Source of the DNA: Aeromicrobium sp. IC_218
GTDB lineage: Bacteria > Actinomycetota > Actinomycetes > Propionibacteriales > Nocardioidaceae
Direction: 5' to 3'
DNA: 64,000 bases
Assembly: GCF_004336805.1 (NCBI RefSeq)
Contig: NZ_SJXM01000011.1
Coordinates: 1-64,000, forward strand
Shown here: piece by piece, positions 35,930-43,561 of the stretch
Layout: each line of letters starts with the position of its first letter
Position numbering within the stretch: position 1 is the first letter of the stretch
Notes under the pieces: generated by a model
Databases searched by the model: none
Seen by the model: only the letters and a program-made list of their open reading frames with translations
What the model was told of the DNA's origin: nothing
Position numbers and translations under genes: made by a program

Positions 35930-36744
35930 CAGTCGCGCTCGGGACGGATGACGGCGTCCTTCTGGACCTGCTTCCACTCGCGGAAGCCCTCCTCGGTGAC
36001 GCCGCGGCGCCAGTACGCGGAGACCGAGAGGTCGCGCCGGTCGACCCGCTCACGGACGTACGGGCGGACGGTCTTGAGCAGCGCGGACTCGCCGTGGACG
36101 AACGCCTGCACGCGGCCCTCGGGCCACTCCCAGGCGCGGACGGCGTCGTCGAGCAGCGTCGTGGTGCCCGGCTCGGCGTCGCCACGGTGCAGCCAGCGGA
36201 CGTCCAGGTCGGCCTTCGTGACCAGGGCGACCTCGTCGTCGGGGCCCCCGACCTCGGCGAAGACGACCGCGCGGGCGCCGGCGGGCAGGGCCTCGAGCGA
36301 CACCGCGATGGCGGGCAGGGCCGACTCGTCGCCGACGAGCAGGTGGACGTCCGCCTCGGGGTCGGGTGTGTAGCCGCCGCCGGGCCCGCGCGCATGGATG
36401 CGCTCCCCCGGCTGCACGCGCGCCGCCCACGGGCCGGCGATCCCTTCGTCGCCGTGGACGACGAAGTCGATGACCAGCTCGCCGGCGTCCAGGTCGACGT
36501 GGCGCACCGTGTAGGTGCGCAGCACCGGCTGGGCCTCGGCCGGGAACGTCGTCCGCACCAGGTCGAGGTCGAGCGGCTCGGGGTACTCGACGCCGTCGGC
36601 CAGGAAGACCAGCTTCACGTAGCTGTCGGCGCACGGGCTCGGCTCGAAGGCGGCCAGCCCGGGTCCGCCGAAGGTCACGCGCTGCAGGTGGGCGGAGACG
36701 CGCTCGGAGCGCAGCACCGCCAGGGACGTCACGGACTTGGCCAT
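35929..36744 (-). CDS. Siderophore-interacting protein (NAD(P)H-dependent ferric-siderophore reductase)
   Basis: 271 residues. The FAD-binding domain has VLRTYTVRHVDLDAGELVIDFVVHG (RxYTxR flavin motif), and the SIP C-terminal domain has LLVGDESALPAIAVSLEAL and FVHGESALLKTVRPYV. The enzyme reduces iron in imported ferric siderophores in the cytosol to free it. The start is preceded by TAAGGT at six bases. Being first in a transcription unit with the cytidylyltransferase is unusual and not obviously functional. Confidence 0.92.
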   Translation of the reverse strand: MAKSVTSLAVLRSERVSAHLQRVTFGGPGLAAFEPSPCADSYVKLVFLADGVEYPEPLDLDLVRTTFPAEAQPVLRTYTVRHVDLDAGELVIDFVVHGDEGIAGPWAARVQPGERIHARGPGGGYTPDPEADVHLLVGDESALPAIAVSLEALPAGARAVVFAEVGGPDDEVALVTKADLDVRWLHRGDAEPGTTTLLDDAVRAWEWPEGRVQAFVHGESALLKTVRPYVRERVDRRDLSVSAYWRRGVTEEGFREWKQVQKDAVIRPERD

Positions 36745-36750
36745 GCCGCC

Positions 36751-36756
36751 ACCTTA
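36751..36756 (-). promoter_or_regulatory. Leaderless-type -10 box of the siderophore reductase gene
   Basis: TAAGGT on the minus strand, six bases before the ATG at 36744. Confidence 0.5.
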
Positions 36757-36937
36757 GTCAGCCCTAACCCGGCGTCCGTCGTACGTCCGCCCCTCACCCG
36801 AGCCCGGCTCCCCCGCGATGTGTGTCGAGACAGACGCGTCTGCGCGGCGACGGCGGTCACTGCTGCCACACACCGTGGGGCTCTTCTCGACGGGCTCTCG
36901 CCGGACGACGAGCCCTGGCGGGCTGGCCCGTCCTGAC

Positions 36938-36943
36938 TAGTCT
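36938..36943 (+). promoter_or_regulatory. Leaderless-type -10 box of the M13 peptidase gene
   Basis: TAGTCT followed by six bases and the GTG at 36950. Confidence 0.5.
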
Positions 36944-36949
36944 GGGCCT

Positions 36950-38899
36950 GTGACCCACGGCATCGACGTCGAGCAGCTCGACTCCTCCATCCGCCCGCAG
37001 GACGACCTCTTCCGCCACGTCAACGGACGCTGGCTGCGCGAGACGCAGATCCCCGCCGACCGGGCGACGGCCGGCGCGTTCATGGACCTGCGCGACGCCG
37101 CCGAGCTCAAGACCCGCGAGATCATCGAGCGCGCCCAGCAGTCCCCCGCGGACGACGAGGAGCGCAAGATCGGCGAGCTCTACGCGTCGTTCATGGACAC
37201 CGAGCGCATCGAGGCCCTCGGCGGCACCCCGCTGCAGCCGGACCTCGCCGCGGTCGACGCGATCGACTCGGTCGGCTCGTTCGCCCGCACCCTCGGCAGC
37301 CTCGAGCGCTCCGGCGTCGGCACGGTCGTGGGCATGTACGTCGCCCCGGACAAGGGCGCGCCCGACACCTACGTCGCCTACCTCGTCCAGACCGGGCTCG
37401 GCCTGCCCGACGAGTCGTACTACCGCGGCGACGAGAACGCGGACCTGCGCGACGCCTACGTCGTCCACGTGACCCGGATGCTCGAGCTGGCCGGCCTCGA
37501 CGACGCCCCGGCCCGCGCCGAGCGGGTCATGGCGCTGGAGACCGCGATCGCCGAACGGCACTGGGACCGCGTGGCCACCCGCGACGCCCAGAAGACCTAC
37601 AACCCGATGTCCTACGACGAGCTGCGCGCCCTGCTGCCCGCCCTCGACTGGGACGCGTGGGCCGAGGCGGCGCAGATCCCCGCGTCCGTGCTGGCCAAGG
37701 TCGTCGTGTCCCAGCCGACCTACTACTCGGGCCTGGCCGACCTGCTGGTCGAGGACCGCCTCGAGCAGTGGAAGGACTGGCTGCGCTGGAACGTCGTCCA
37801 CGCCGCCGCGTCCTACCTGTCCGAGGAGTTCGTGGCCGAGAACTTCGACTTCTACGGCCGGACGCTCTCGGGCACCGACGAGCTGCGTGAGCGCTGGAAG
37901 CGCGGCGTCGGCTTCGTCGAGGGTGCCATGGGCGAGGCGGTCGGCAAGGTCTACGTCCGCACCGAGTACCCCGACGTGGCCCGCGAGCGCATGGGCGTCC
38001 TCATCGAGAACCTCATGGCCGCGTACCGCGAGAGCATCACCGCGCTGCCTTGGATGAGCGACACCACCAAGGCGCAGGCGCTCGACAAGCTGAGCCGCTT
38101 CGACCCCAAGATCGGCCACCCGCGCACGTTCCGCGACTACTCCGCGCTCGAGACCGACCCGACCGACCTGCTCGGCAACCGGGCCCGTGTCATGGCCGTC
38201 GAGGTCGACCGCGAGCTGGCCAAGGTGGGCGGCCCGATCGACCGCGACGAGTGGTACATGACGCCGCAGACGGTCAACGCCTACTACAACCCGACGATGA
38301 ACGAGATCGTCTTCCCCGCCGCCATCCTGCAGCCGCCGTTCTTCGACGCCGAGGCCGACGACGCGGTCAACTACGGCGCGATCGGCGCGGTGATCGGCCA
38401 CGAGATCGGGCACGGCTTCGACGACCAGGGCTCGCACTACGACGGCTCCGGCGCGCTGCGGAACTGGTGGACCGACGAGGACCGGGCCGCGTTCGAGCAG
38501 CTCACCGGCTCGCTCGTGGCCCAGTACGACCCGTTGAGCCCCGAGGGCGCGGACGGCGCCACGGTCAACGGCTCGCTCACCATCGGCGAGAACATCGGCG
38601 ACCTCGGCGGCCTGGGCATCGCGCTCAAGGCGTACCTGCTGGCCCGCGGCGACGAGGTGCCCGAGCCGATCGACGGCTACACCGACCTGCAGCGCTTCTT
38701 CCTCAGCTGGGCGGTCGCCTGGCAGGGCAAGACGCGTCCGGCCGAGACGCTGCGCCGGCTGACGGTCGACCCGCACTCGCCGCCGGAGTTCCGCTGCAAC
38801 CAGGTCGTCCGCAACATCGACGCCTTCTACGAGGCGTTCGACGTCAAGCCCGACGACGCCCTGTGGCTCGACGAGAGCGAGCGCGTCACCATCTGGTGA
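36950..38899 (+). CDS. M13 family (neprilysin-like) zinc metallopeptidase
   Basis: 649 residues. It has the M13 layout: an N-terminal helical lobe beginning RPQDDLFRHVNGRWL, the substrate-side NAYYNP motif, zinc-binding HEIGH (484-488), and the third ligand Glu in GENIGDLGG (Glu547, 59 residues on, as in neprilysin). The C-terminus PEFRCNQVVRNIDAFYEAF then LWLDESERVTIW is canonical. No signal peptide or membrane anchor is present, unlike the animal enzymes, so it is probably an intracellular oligopeptidase. GTG start, leaderless-type promoter, and a strong terminator follows. Confidence 0.95.
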   Translation: MTHGIDVEQLDSSIRPQDDLFRHVNGRWLRETQIPADRATAGAFMDLRDAAELKTREIIERAQQSPADDEERKIGELYASFMDTERIEALGGTPLQPDLAAVDAIDSVGSFARTLGSLERSGVGTVVGMYVAPDKGAPDTYVAYLVQTGLGLPDESYYRGDENADLRDAYVVHVTRMLELAGLDDAPARAERVMALETAIAERHWDRVATRDAQKTYNPMSYDELRALLPALDWDAWAEAAQIPASVLAKVVVSQPTYYSGLADLLVEDRLEQWKDWLRWNVVHAAASYLSEEFVAENFDFYGRTLSGTDELRERWKRGVGFVEGAMGEAVGKVYVRTEYPDVARERMGVLIENLMAAYRESITALPWMSDTTKAQALDKLSRFDPKIGHPRTFRDYSALETDPTDLLGNRARVMAVEVDRELAKVGGPIDRDEWYMTPQTVNAYYNPTMNEIVFPAAILQPPFFDAEADDAVNYGAIGAVIGHEIGHGFDDQGSHYDGSGALRNWWTDEDRAAFEQLTGSLVAQYDPLSPEGADGATVNGSLTIGENIGDLGGLGIALKAYLLARGDEVPEPIDGYTDLQRFFLSWAVAWQGKTRPAETLRRLTVDPHSPPEFRCNQVVRNIDAFYEAFDVKPDDALWLDESERVTIW

Positions 38900-38910
38900 C
38901 CCGGCACTGA

Positions 38911-38950
38911 CGACGAAGGGGCCCCGCCACCCGGCGGGGCCCCTTCGTCG
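38911..38950. terminator. Strong bidirectional intrinsic terminator
   Basis: An 18-bp perfect inverted repeat with a four-base loop (arms 38911-38928 and 38933-38950, beginning CGACGAAGGGG). It lies between the converging M13 peptidase and transglycosylase genes and can end both transcripts. Confidence 0.8.
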
Positions 38951-38954
38951 TCCC

Positions 38955-39671
38955 TCAGCCGTACGAGACGGCGGCGGCGTGCACCGCGCGGACGTACGCG
39001 TCCGCGTGGTTGTAGCTGAAGATCGCCGCCGTCCAGCCGTCCGCCGTCGACAGGTCGCGCCCGTCGTGGCACAGGTACCGGGCGGCGGCCAGCGCGGCGT
39101 CGTCGAGGTCGTGCGGGTCGGCGACGCCGTCCCCGTCGGCGTCCACCTCCCAGGCCGCCCACGTGGACGGGATGAACTGCAGCGGACCGACGGCGTGGTC
39201 CCAGCGCGGGTCGCCGTGCCAGGCGACGGACGCACTGGTGGCCGCGATCGCCGCGACGCCCTCGCCGCCGTCCAGGGCCGGGCCGATGATCGGCTCGAGC
39301 GGACGTCCGTCGTCGCCGAGCGCGCCGCGTCCGTGGCCGGACTCGACCTGACCGATGCCGGCCAGCGTCGTCCAGCCCAGGCGGCACTCCGGGTGCTCCA
39401 CGGCCGTGCGCAGCGTCGCGTCGGCGTAGGCCTGCACGGCGCGGGCCGGCACCCCGGTGCGCGCGGCCTGCTGCTGGACCCAGGCCGGGTCCGCTCCCCC
39501 GCCGCCTGCCGAGGGCTGCGACGGCTGGTCGACGCTGGCGGCCACCGGGGCCACGACCACCTGGTCGGGCGTCATCGACCGGTCCGCGGGCGTGCCGGGC
39601 ACCAGGAACGCGCCGAGGGCGCCGACCGCGACCACGGCCAGCGCCCCGACGAGCAGCGACGTCCGGCTCAC
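38955..39671 (-). CDS. Secreted lytic murein transglycosylase, MltB-like
   Basis: 238 residues. An N-terminal signal or anchor helix ([21 protein letters not shown]) is followed by a Gly/Pro/Ser linker and an SLT_2/MltB-type domain: [16 protein letters not shown] holds the catalytic Glu, and [25 protein letters not shown] carries the family calcium-binding-like acidic run. It cleaves the glycan strands of peptidoglycan outside the cell. Its GTG overlaps the pstB stop (GTGA), so it may be made under phosphate-starvation control, which is unusual for this enzyme class. Confidence 0.88.
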   Translation of the reverse strand: MSRTSLLVGALAVVAVGALGAFLVPGTPADRSMTPDQVVVAPVAASVDQPSQPSAGGGGADPAWVQQQAARTGVPARAVQAYADATLRTAVEHPECRLGWTTLAGIGQVESGHGRGALGDDGRPLEPIIGPALDGGEGVAAIAATSASVAWHGDPRWDHAVGPLQFIPSTWAAWEVDADGDGVADPHDLDDAALAAARYLCHDGRDLSTADGWTAAIFSYNHADAYVRAVHAAAVSYG

Positions 39672-40543
39672 CCGAAGCGGCCGTTGACGTAGTCGAACGT
39701 CCGCTGGTCCTGCGGGTGGGAGAACATCACGCCGGTCTCGCCGTGCTCGACGATGACGCCGGGCGTGCCCTGGGCGGCGAGGAAGAACGCGCACTGGTCC
39801 GAGACGCGCGCGGCCTGCTGCATGTTGTGGGTGACGATGACGATGGTGACCTCCTGGGCCAGCTCCACCATCGTCTCCTCGATGACCCGCGTGGACGTGG
39901 GGTCGAGGGCCGAGCAGGGCTCGTCCATGAGCAGCACCTTGGGCTTGATCGCCAGCGAGCGGGCGATGCACAGGCGCTGCTGCTGGCCGCCGGACAGACC
40001 GCCACCGGGTGCGTCGAGCCGGTCCTTGACCTCGTTCCACAGGCCGCCGCGCACCAGGCAGGACTCGACGAGCTCGTCCTTCTCGGCGCGCCCGGCGCGG
40101 GTGCCGGTGAGCTTGAGCCCGGCGAGCACGTTGTCGCGGATCGACATCGCCGGGAACGGGTTCGGCTTCTGGAAGACCATGCCGATGTCGCGGCGGACGT
40201 CCATGAGCTTGCGCTGCGGCTCGTAGACGTCCTGCCCGTCGAGCAGCACCTCGCCGCCGAGCTGGGCGCTGGGCACGAGCTCGTGCATGCGGTTGAGGAT
40301 GCGCAGGAAGGTCGACTTGCCGCAGCCGGAGGGGCCGATGAGCGCGGTGATGCCACCGGCTGGCATGTGCAGCGAGACCCGGTCGAGCACCTTGCGGCTG
40401 CCGAACCAGGCCGAGACGTCCCGCGCGTCGAGCGCCGCGGCCCGCGAGCCGGGCGCGAGCTCGCGTCCGGTCGGCACGACCGGGATGACGGTGGTGGCGT
40501 CGGTGACGGCCGGGACGATCGTGGTGATGGCGTCGCTGCTCAT
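39668..40543 (-). CDS. pstB: Phosphate ABC transporter ATP-binding protein
   Basis: 291 residues, with about 35 extra residues before the usual start of the ABC domain. Walker A is GPSGCGKST, the Q-loop FQKPNPFP is the PstB-specific form, the signature is LSGGQQQR, Walker B is [13 protein letters not shown], and the H-loop is VTHNMQQA. It energises phosphate import with PstA and PstC. It is separated from pstC and pstA by the sortase-like gene and two substrate-binding genes, and lies downstream of the second pstS across a hairpin. Confidence 0.96.
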   Translation of the reverse strand: MSSDAITTIVPAVTDATTVIPVVPTGRELAPGSRAAALDARDVSAWFGSRKVLDRVSLHMPAGGITALIGPSGCGKSTFLRILNRMHELVPSAQLGGEVLLDGQDVYEPQRKLMDVRRDIGMVFQKPNPFPAMSIRDNVLAGLKLTGTRAGRAEKDELVESCLVRGGLWNEVKDRLDAPGGGLSGGQQQRLCIARSLAIKPKVLLMDEPCSALDPTSTRVIEETMVELAQEVTIVIVTHNMQQAARVSDQCAFFLAAQGTPGVIVEHGETGVMFSHPQDQRTFDYVNGRFG

Positions 40544-40565
40544 CGGGACCTCTCTGGTGGTGCGA

Positions 40566-40598
40566 GCCGGGCCGGCGTCACGAGGACGCCGACCCGGC
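40566..40598 (-). terminator. Hairpin between the second pstS and pstB
   Basis: A 14-bp stem with one G-U pair (GCCGGGCCGGCGTC / GACGCCGACCCGGC) and a five-base loop lies 16 bases past the pstS stop and ahead of pstB. It may partly end transcription or stabilise the pstS message so that more binding protein than ATPase is made. Confidence 0.6.
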
Positions 40599-40613
40599 CG
40601 GGGTGGGTGGTGC

Positions 40614-42446
40614 TCAGCGGACGGTGAGCTTCAGCGTCTTTCCCTTGGCGGGCGCGACGTTGCGGTCACCGGAGTAGACGACGGTCAGCTTGTGCGAGCC
40701 CTTCTTGAGCTTCGCGAGCTTGACCGTGGCCTTGCCGCCGCGCAGGACGGCCGTGCCGACCGTCTTCGAGCCGCGCTTGATGGTGACCTTGCCGGTGACC
40801 GGCGTCCCCTTGGCCGCACCGCTCGGGACGACCGTGACGGTGACCGAGCCGCGCTTGGTGGCCTTGATGCGCGTCGCCGAGAGCTTCGCGGTCACGACGC
40901 CGGCGGCCTTGGCCACCGAGACCGTGCCCGCCGCGGTCGCGGCGTCGTGCGTGACGCTGCCGCCGAAGGCGACCGTCAGGCGCTGCGTGCCCGCGGCGAC
41001 TCCGGCCGGGACGATGACGCGCGCGGCGCCCTTCGCGAACGCGGTGCGGTAGGCACGGCCGCCGACGGTGACCGTCGCGGCGCCGTTGACCGGAGCGCTG
41101 GCCTTGACCGACAGCGCGACCGCGCGGCCGTAGGCGGTGCGGGCCGAGGCGACGCTCAGCGCGACCGGCGTCTTGACCGTGACCTTGACCGCGGCCGCCG
41201 TGGAGGCGTGCTGCGACAGGACGTCGCGGGGCGTGAACGCCGCCGCGTAGGTGTGCGCACCGGGCGCGACGTTCGACAGCGTCAGGTTGGCGACGCCACC
41301 GGCGACCACGGCCTTGCCGAGCGACGTGCCGTTCTCGGTGAACTCCACCGAGCCCTGGACCGACACCGTGGACTTCACCGCGGCCGTCAGACGCACCTGG
41401 CGCTTGCCCAGCGCCGCGACCTTCAGCGACGTCGACGTGGCGGCCGCCGCGTCGTCGGAGGTCTTGAAGTTGTTGGTCGCACCCTCGAGCCACTCGCCGC
41501 ACACACCGCCGCGGTCGGTCGACGCGAGCTGCAGGAAGCCGGCCTTCTCGATGGCCGCCTTGCCCTCCGCCGAGCAGAGGAACCCGTCCTCACCGAAGAT
41601 CCCCTCGAGCTTGTCGCCGAGAGCGCCGTTCAGGTCCGTCTTGCGGACGAGGTTGTACATGGGGCGCTCCGGGGCGAAGCCGCCGAGCAGCGTGATCGTC
41701 GAGGTCGACTTGGCCCGGCCGGTCGAGAACGGGGCGATGGCGTTCTCGTCGTTCTTGATCTCGCCGTCGCTGTGCTCCTGCACCTCGACGAGCTGGTTCG
41801 ACAGCGCCAGGTCGACGCCGTTCTTGGCCGCCTTGAGCTGCGCCTCGAAGAAGGTGCGCGTGCCGGAGCCCGCGAAGGGGATGAGGGCCTTGATGGTGCC
41901 GGGCTTGCCGCCCAGCTGGCTCCAGTTGGTGTAGGTGCCCTCGTAGATCCCGAGCACCTGGGCCGGCGTCAGGGTGGCGGGGGCGTTCGAGCCCGTGGCC
42001 TTGACGGCCATCTTCAGGCCGTCGACCGCGAACGCCGCCTGGAACAGCGAGCTGTCGCTGGCCGAGATCGACGACGACGAGCGCGCGTAGTCGACGTTGG
42101 GGTCGTTGGTTCCCGCGACGAGGCGGGCCTTGCCCTTGCCCGAGCTCGCGATGTCGGTGCGCAGGACGGGCGTTCCACCCTGACGCAGGACGACCGAGGA
42201 CGGATCGCCGATCGCGGCGAACGAGGCGAGGCGCGAACCGGCGGGCTTGCCGACGTTGTAGGCCTGCGCAGCGTAGGCCATGGCCGCCTGGGTGGTGTCC
42301 GAACCGGTTCCCACGATGTCGCCGGCGACGGGAGTGAACGTCGGGTCGAAATCGTTCGCGGCGTGGGCCGTTCCGGTGGTGACGGCCAACGTGCCCGCCA
42401 CCAGGGCAGCGCCGGCCGCGAGGGCCGAGACGCGGGTGCGAATCAT
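40614..42446 (-). CDS. Phosphate-binding PstS-like protein with C-terminal Ig-like repeats
   Basis: 610 residues. A Sec signal peptide ends near TAHAAN. Residues 30-330 are a type II periplasmic-binding fold of PstS type ([27 protein letters not shown], the [17 protein letters not shown] motif). The C-terminal 270 residues are two or three bacterial Ig-like repeats ([34 protein letters not shown]), which usually serve as spacers in surface proteins. No LPxTG or lipobox is seen, so how it is kept at the cell surface is unclear. A PHO box is upstream. Phosphate ligand is inferred from the Pst context. Confidence 0.85.
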   Translation of the reverse strand: MIRTRVSALAAGAALVAGTLAVTTGTAHAANDFDPTFTPVAGDIVGTGSDTTQAAMAYAAQAYNVGKPAGSRLASFAAIGDPSSVVLRQGGTPVLRTDIASSGKGKARLVAGTNDPNVDYARSSSSISASDSSLFQAAFAVDGLKMAVKATGSNAPATLTPAQVLGIYEGTYTNWSQLGGKPGTIKALIPFAGSGTRTFFEAQLKAAKNGVDLALSNQLVEVQEHSDGEIKNDENAIAPFSTGRAKSTSTITLLGGFAPERPMYNLVRKTDLNGALGDKLEGIFGEDGFLCSAEGKAAIEKAGFLQLASTDRGGVCGEWLEGATNNFKTSDDAAAATSTSLKVAALGKRQVRLTAAVKSTVSVQGSVEFTENGTSLGKAVVAGGVANLTLSNVAPGAHTYAAAFTPRDVLSQHASTAAAVKVTVKTPVALSVASARTAYGRAVALSVKASAPVNGAATVTVGGRAYRTAFAKGAARVIVPAGVAAGTQRLTVAFGGSVTHDAATAAGTVSVAKAAGVVTAKLSATRIKATKRGSVTVTVVPSGAAKGTPVTGKVTIKRGSKTVGTAVLRGGKATVKLAKLKKGSHKLTVVYSGDRNVAPAKGKTLKLTVR

Positions 42447-42532
42447 GTCGTGTCCTTCGAGAGGGGTTCAGGCCGGTCGTTCGCCGGCCACCGGTCGAGA
42501 CGTTATGGACCGGCTCGGGAAACGCGGGAGGT

Positions 42533-42554
42533 TTGCGATGAACACTGGGTGACC
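42533..42554 (-). promoter_or_regulatory. PHO box before the second pstS
   Basis: On the minus strand two 11-base direct units lie head to tail, GGTCACCCAGT and GTTCATCGCAA, matching the actinomycete PhoP-binding repeat (GTTCAYY...). The second unit is identical to the second unit before pstC. A CATAAC-type -10 lies some 25 bases downstream. This predicts phosphate-starvation induction by PhoR-PhoP. Confidence 0.7.
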
Positions 42555-42580
42555 GCTCGACGGCCACCCGGCGTTCCGCG

Positions 42581-43561
42581 TCAGAGCAGGTTCGGGAGCA
42601 GGTGGACGGCCATGTCACCGGCCACCCAGGCGGTCGCGAGCAGCGGAGCGATGCCCAGCACCCAGGCCAGCGGCGCACCGACGCGCCGCGTCAGCCAGGT
42701 CAGCCCCACGGCCACCGCGAGCAGCCCGCCCAGGGCCAGCGCGAGCGCTGCCATCGCACTGGTGTCGGTCCCCATGGGCAGCTCGGCGTCGGTGACGGCG
42801 TTGAGCCGTCCGGCCGGCACGGGTTGCGCCTCGGTGGCGAGGTCGGCGTCGACGTAGACGGCCGAGCCGGCCGAGAGCGCGGCCAGACGTCCGTCACCTT
42901 CGGCCGTCACCAACGTGAGTCGTCCCTTCCCGGCCGCGAGTGGCTGAGGCAGCGGGTCGCCCGCTCGGCGGACGCCCGTCACCGTGTACCGCGCGACGCC
43001 CTGGCCGGTCGTCGCCTCGATCACGTCGCCCTTGCGCAACGACGTGACGCTCCCGAACGGGCCGCCGTGGGTCACCGCTCGGCCGTAGACCACGGCGGTT
43101 CCCTGCTGTCCGGGCATGACGGTGTCCCGTCGATGCCCGGGTGCGTCGGCGAGCTGTCCGGCTGACGTGCCTTCGACGACGACCTGTTCCAGGTCGATCG
43201 CCGGGATGGCCAGCTGGGCCACCGGCGTGCCGGGCCTCACGATGCCGCCGATCGGTGCGGTGGCGGCCGCGAGGTCGGACCGCAGCTGGTCGTGAAGGAT
43301 GGTCTGACCACGGTCCTGGGCCAGCCCGCTGAGCAGCAGCAGCTGCAGCAGGAGCCAGGCGCACACGACCGCCAGGACGGTCAGCGACGAGGTCACGACC
43401 GACACCTCGTCCGGCACCCCCCGGCGTTCAGCCGCACGAACGCCCGTCCAGAGCGCGCGAGCGCGCCGGAACGGCTCGCGCGGCGCACGCCGACGGCCCT
43501 CGGGCGCCTCCGGCTCCGGGTCGGGCAACGGCGTCGGCGCGACCTCCACGACCGCGCTCAT
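42581..43561 (-). CDS. Sortase-fold membrane protein lacking the catalytic Cys and His (pseudosortase)
   Basis: 326 residues. Order: Pro/Arg-rich cytosolic N-terminus, a membrane helix (58-80), a sortase-type beta domain (100-245), and one or two C-terminal helices (268-325). Sortase landmarks are clear (VVEGTSAGQLADAPGHRRDT, THGGPFGSVTSLRKGDVIEA), but the catalytic GHR reads GRA at 160-162 and the TLxTC motif reads TLVTA at 216-220. Transpeptidase chemistry is therefore not expected. It lies in the pst gene series, overlapping the 853-residue binding-protein gene (ATGA). A scaffold role for the surface binding proteins is inferred. Confidence 0.83.
   Translation of the reverse strand: MSAVVEVAPTPLPDPEPEAPEGRRRAPREPFRRARALWTGVRAAERRGVPDEVSVVTSSLTVLAVVCAWLLLQLLLLSGLAQDRGQTILHDQLRSDLAAATAPIGGIVRPGTPVAQLAIPAIDLEQVVVEGTSAGQLADAPGHRRDTVMPGQQGTAVVYGRAVTHGGPFGSVTSLRKGDVIEATTGQGVARYTVTGVRRAGDPLPQPLAAGKGRLTLVTAEGDGRLAALSAGSAVYVDADLATEAQPVPAGRLNAVTDAELPMGTDTSAMAALALALGGLLAVAVGLTWLTRRVGAPLAWVLGIAPLLATAWVAGDMAVHLLPNLL

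Noticed and set aside
36760..36940. Short inverted-repeat-like stretch between the siderophore reductase and M13 genes (GTCGAGACAGACGCGTCTG)
   Set aside because: The arms are short and imperfect and no regulator family could be matched, so it is not listed as an operator.
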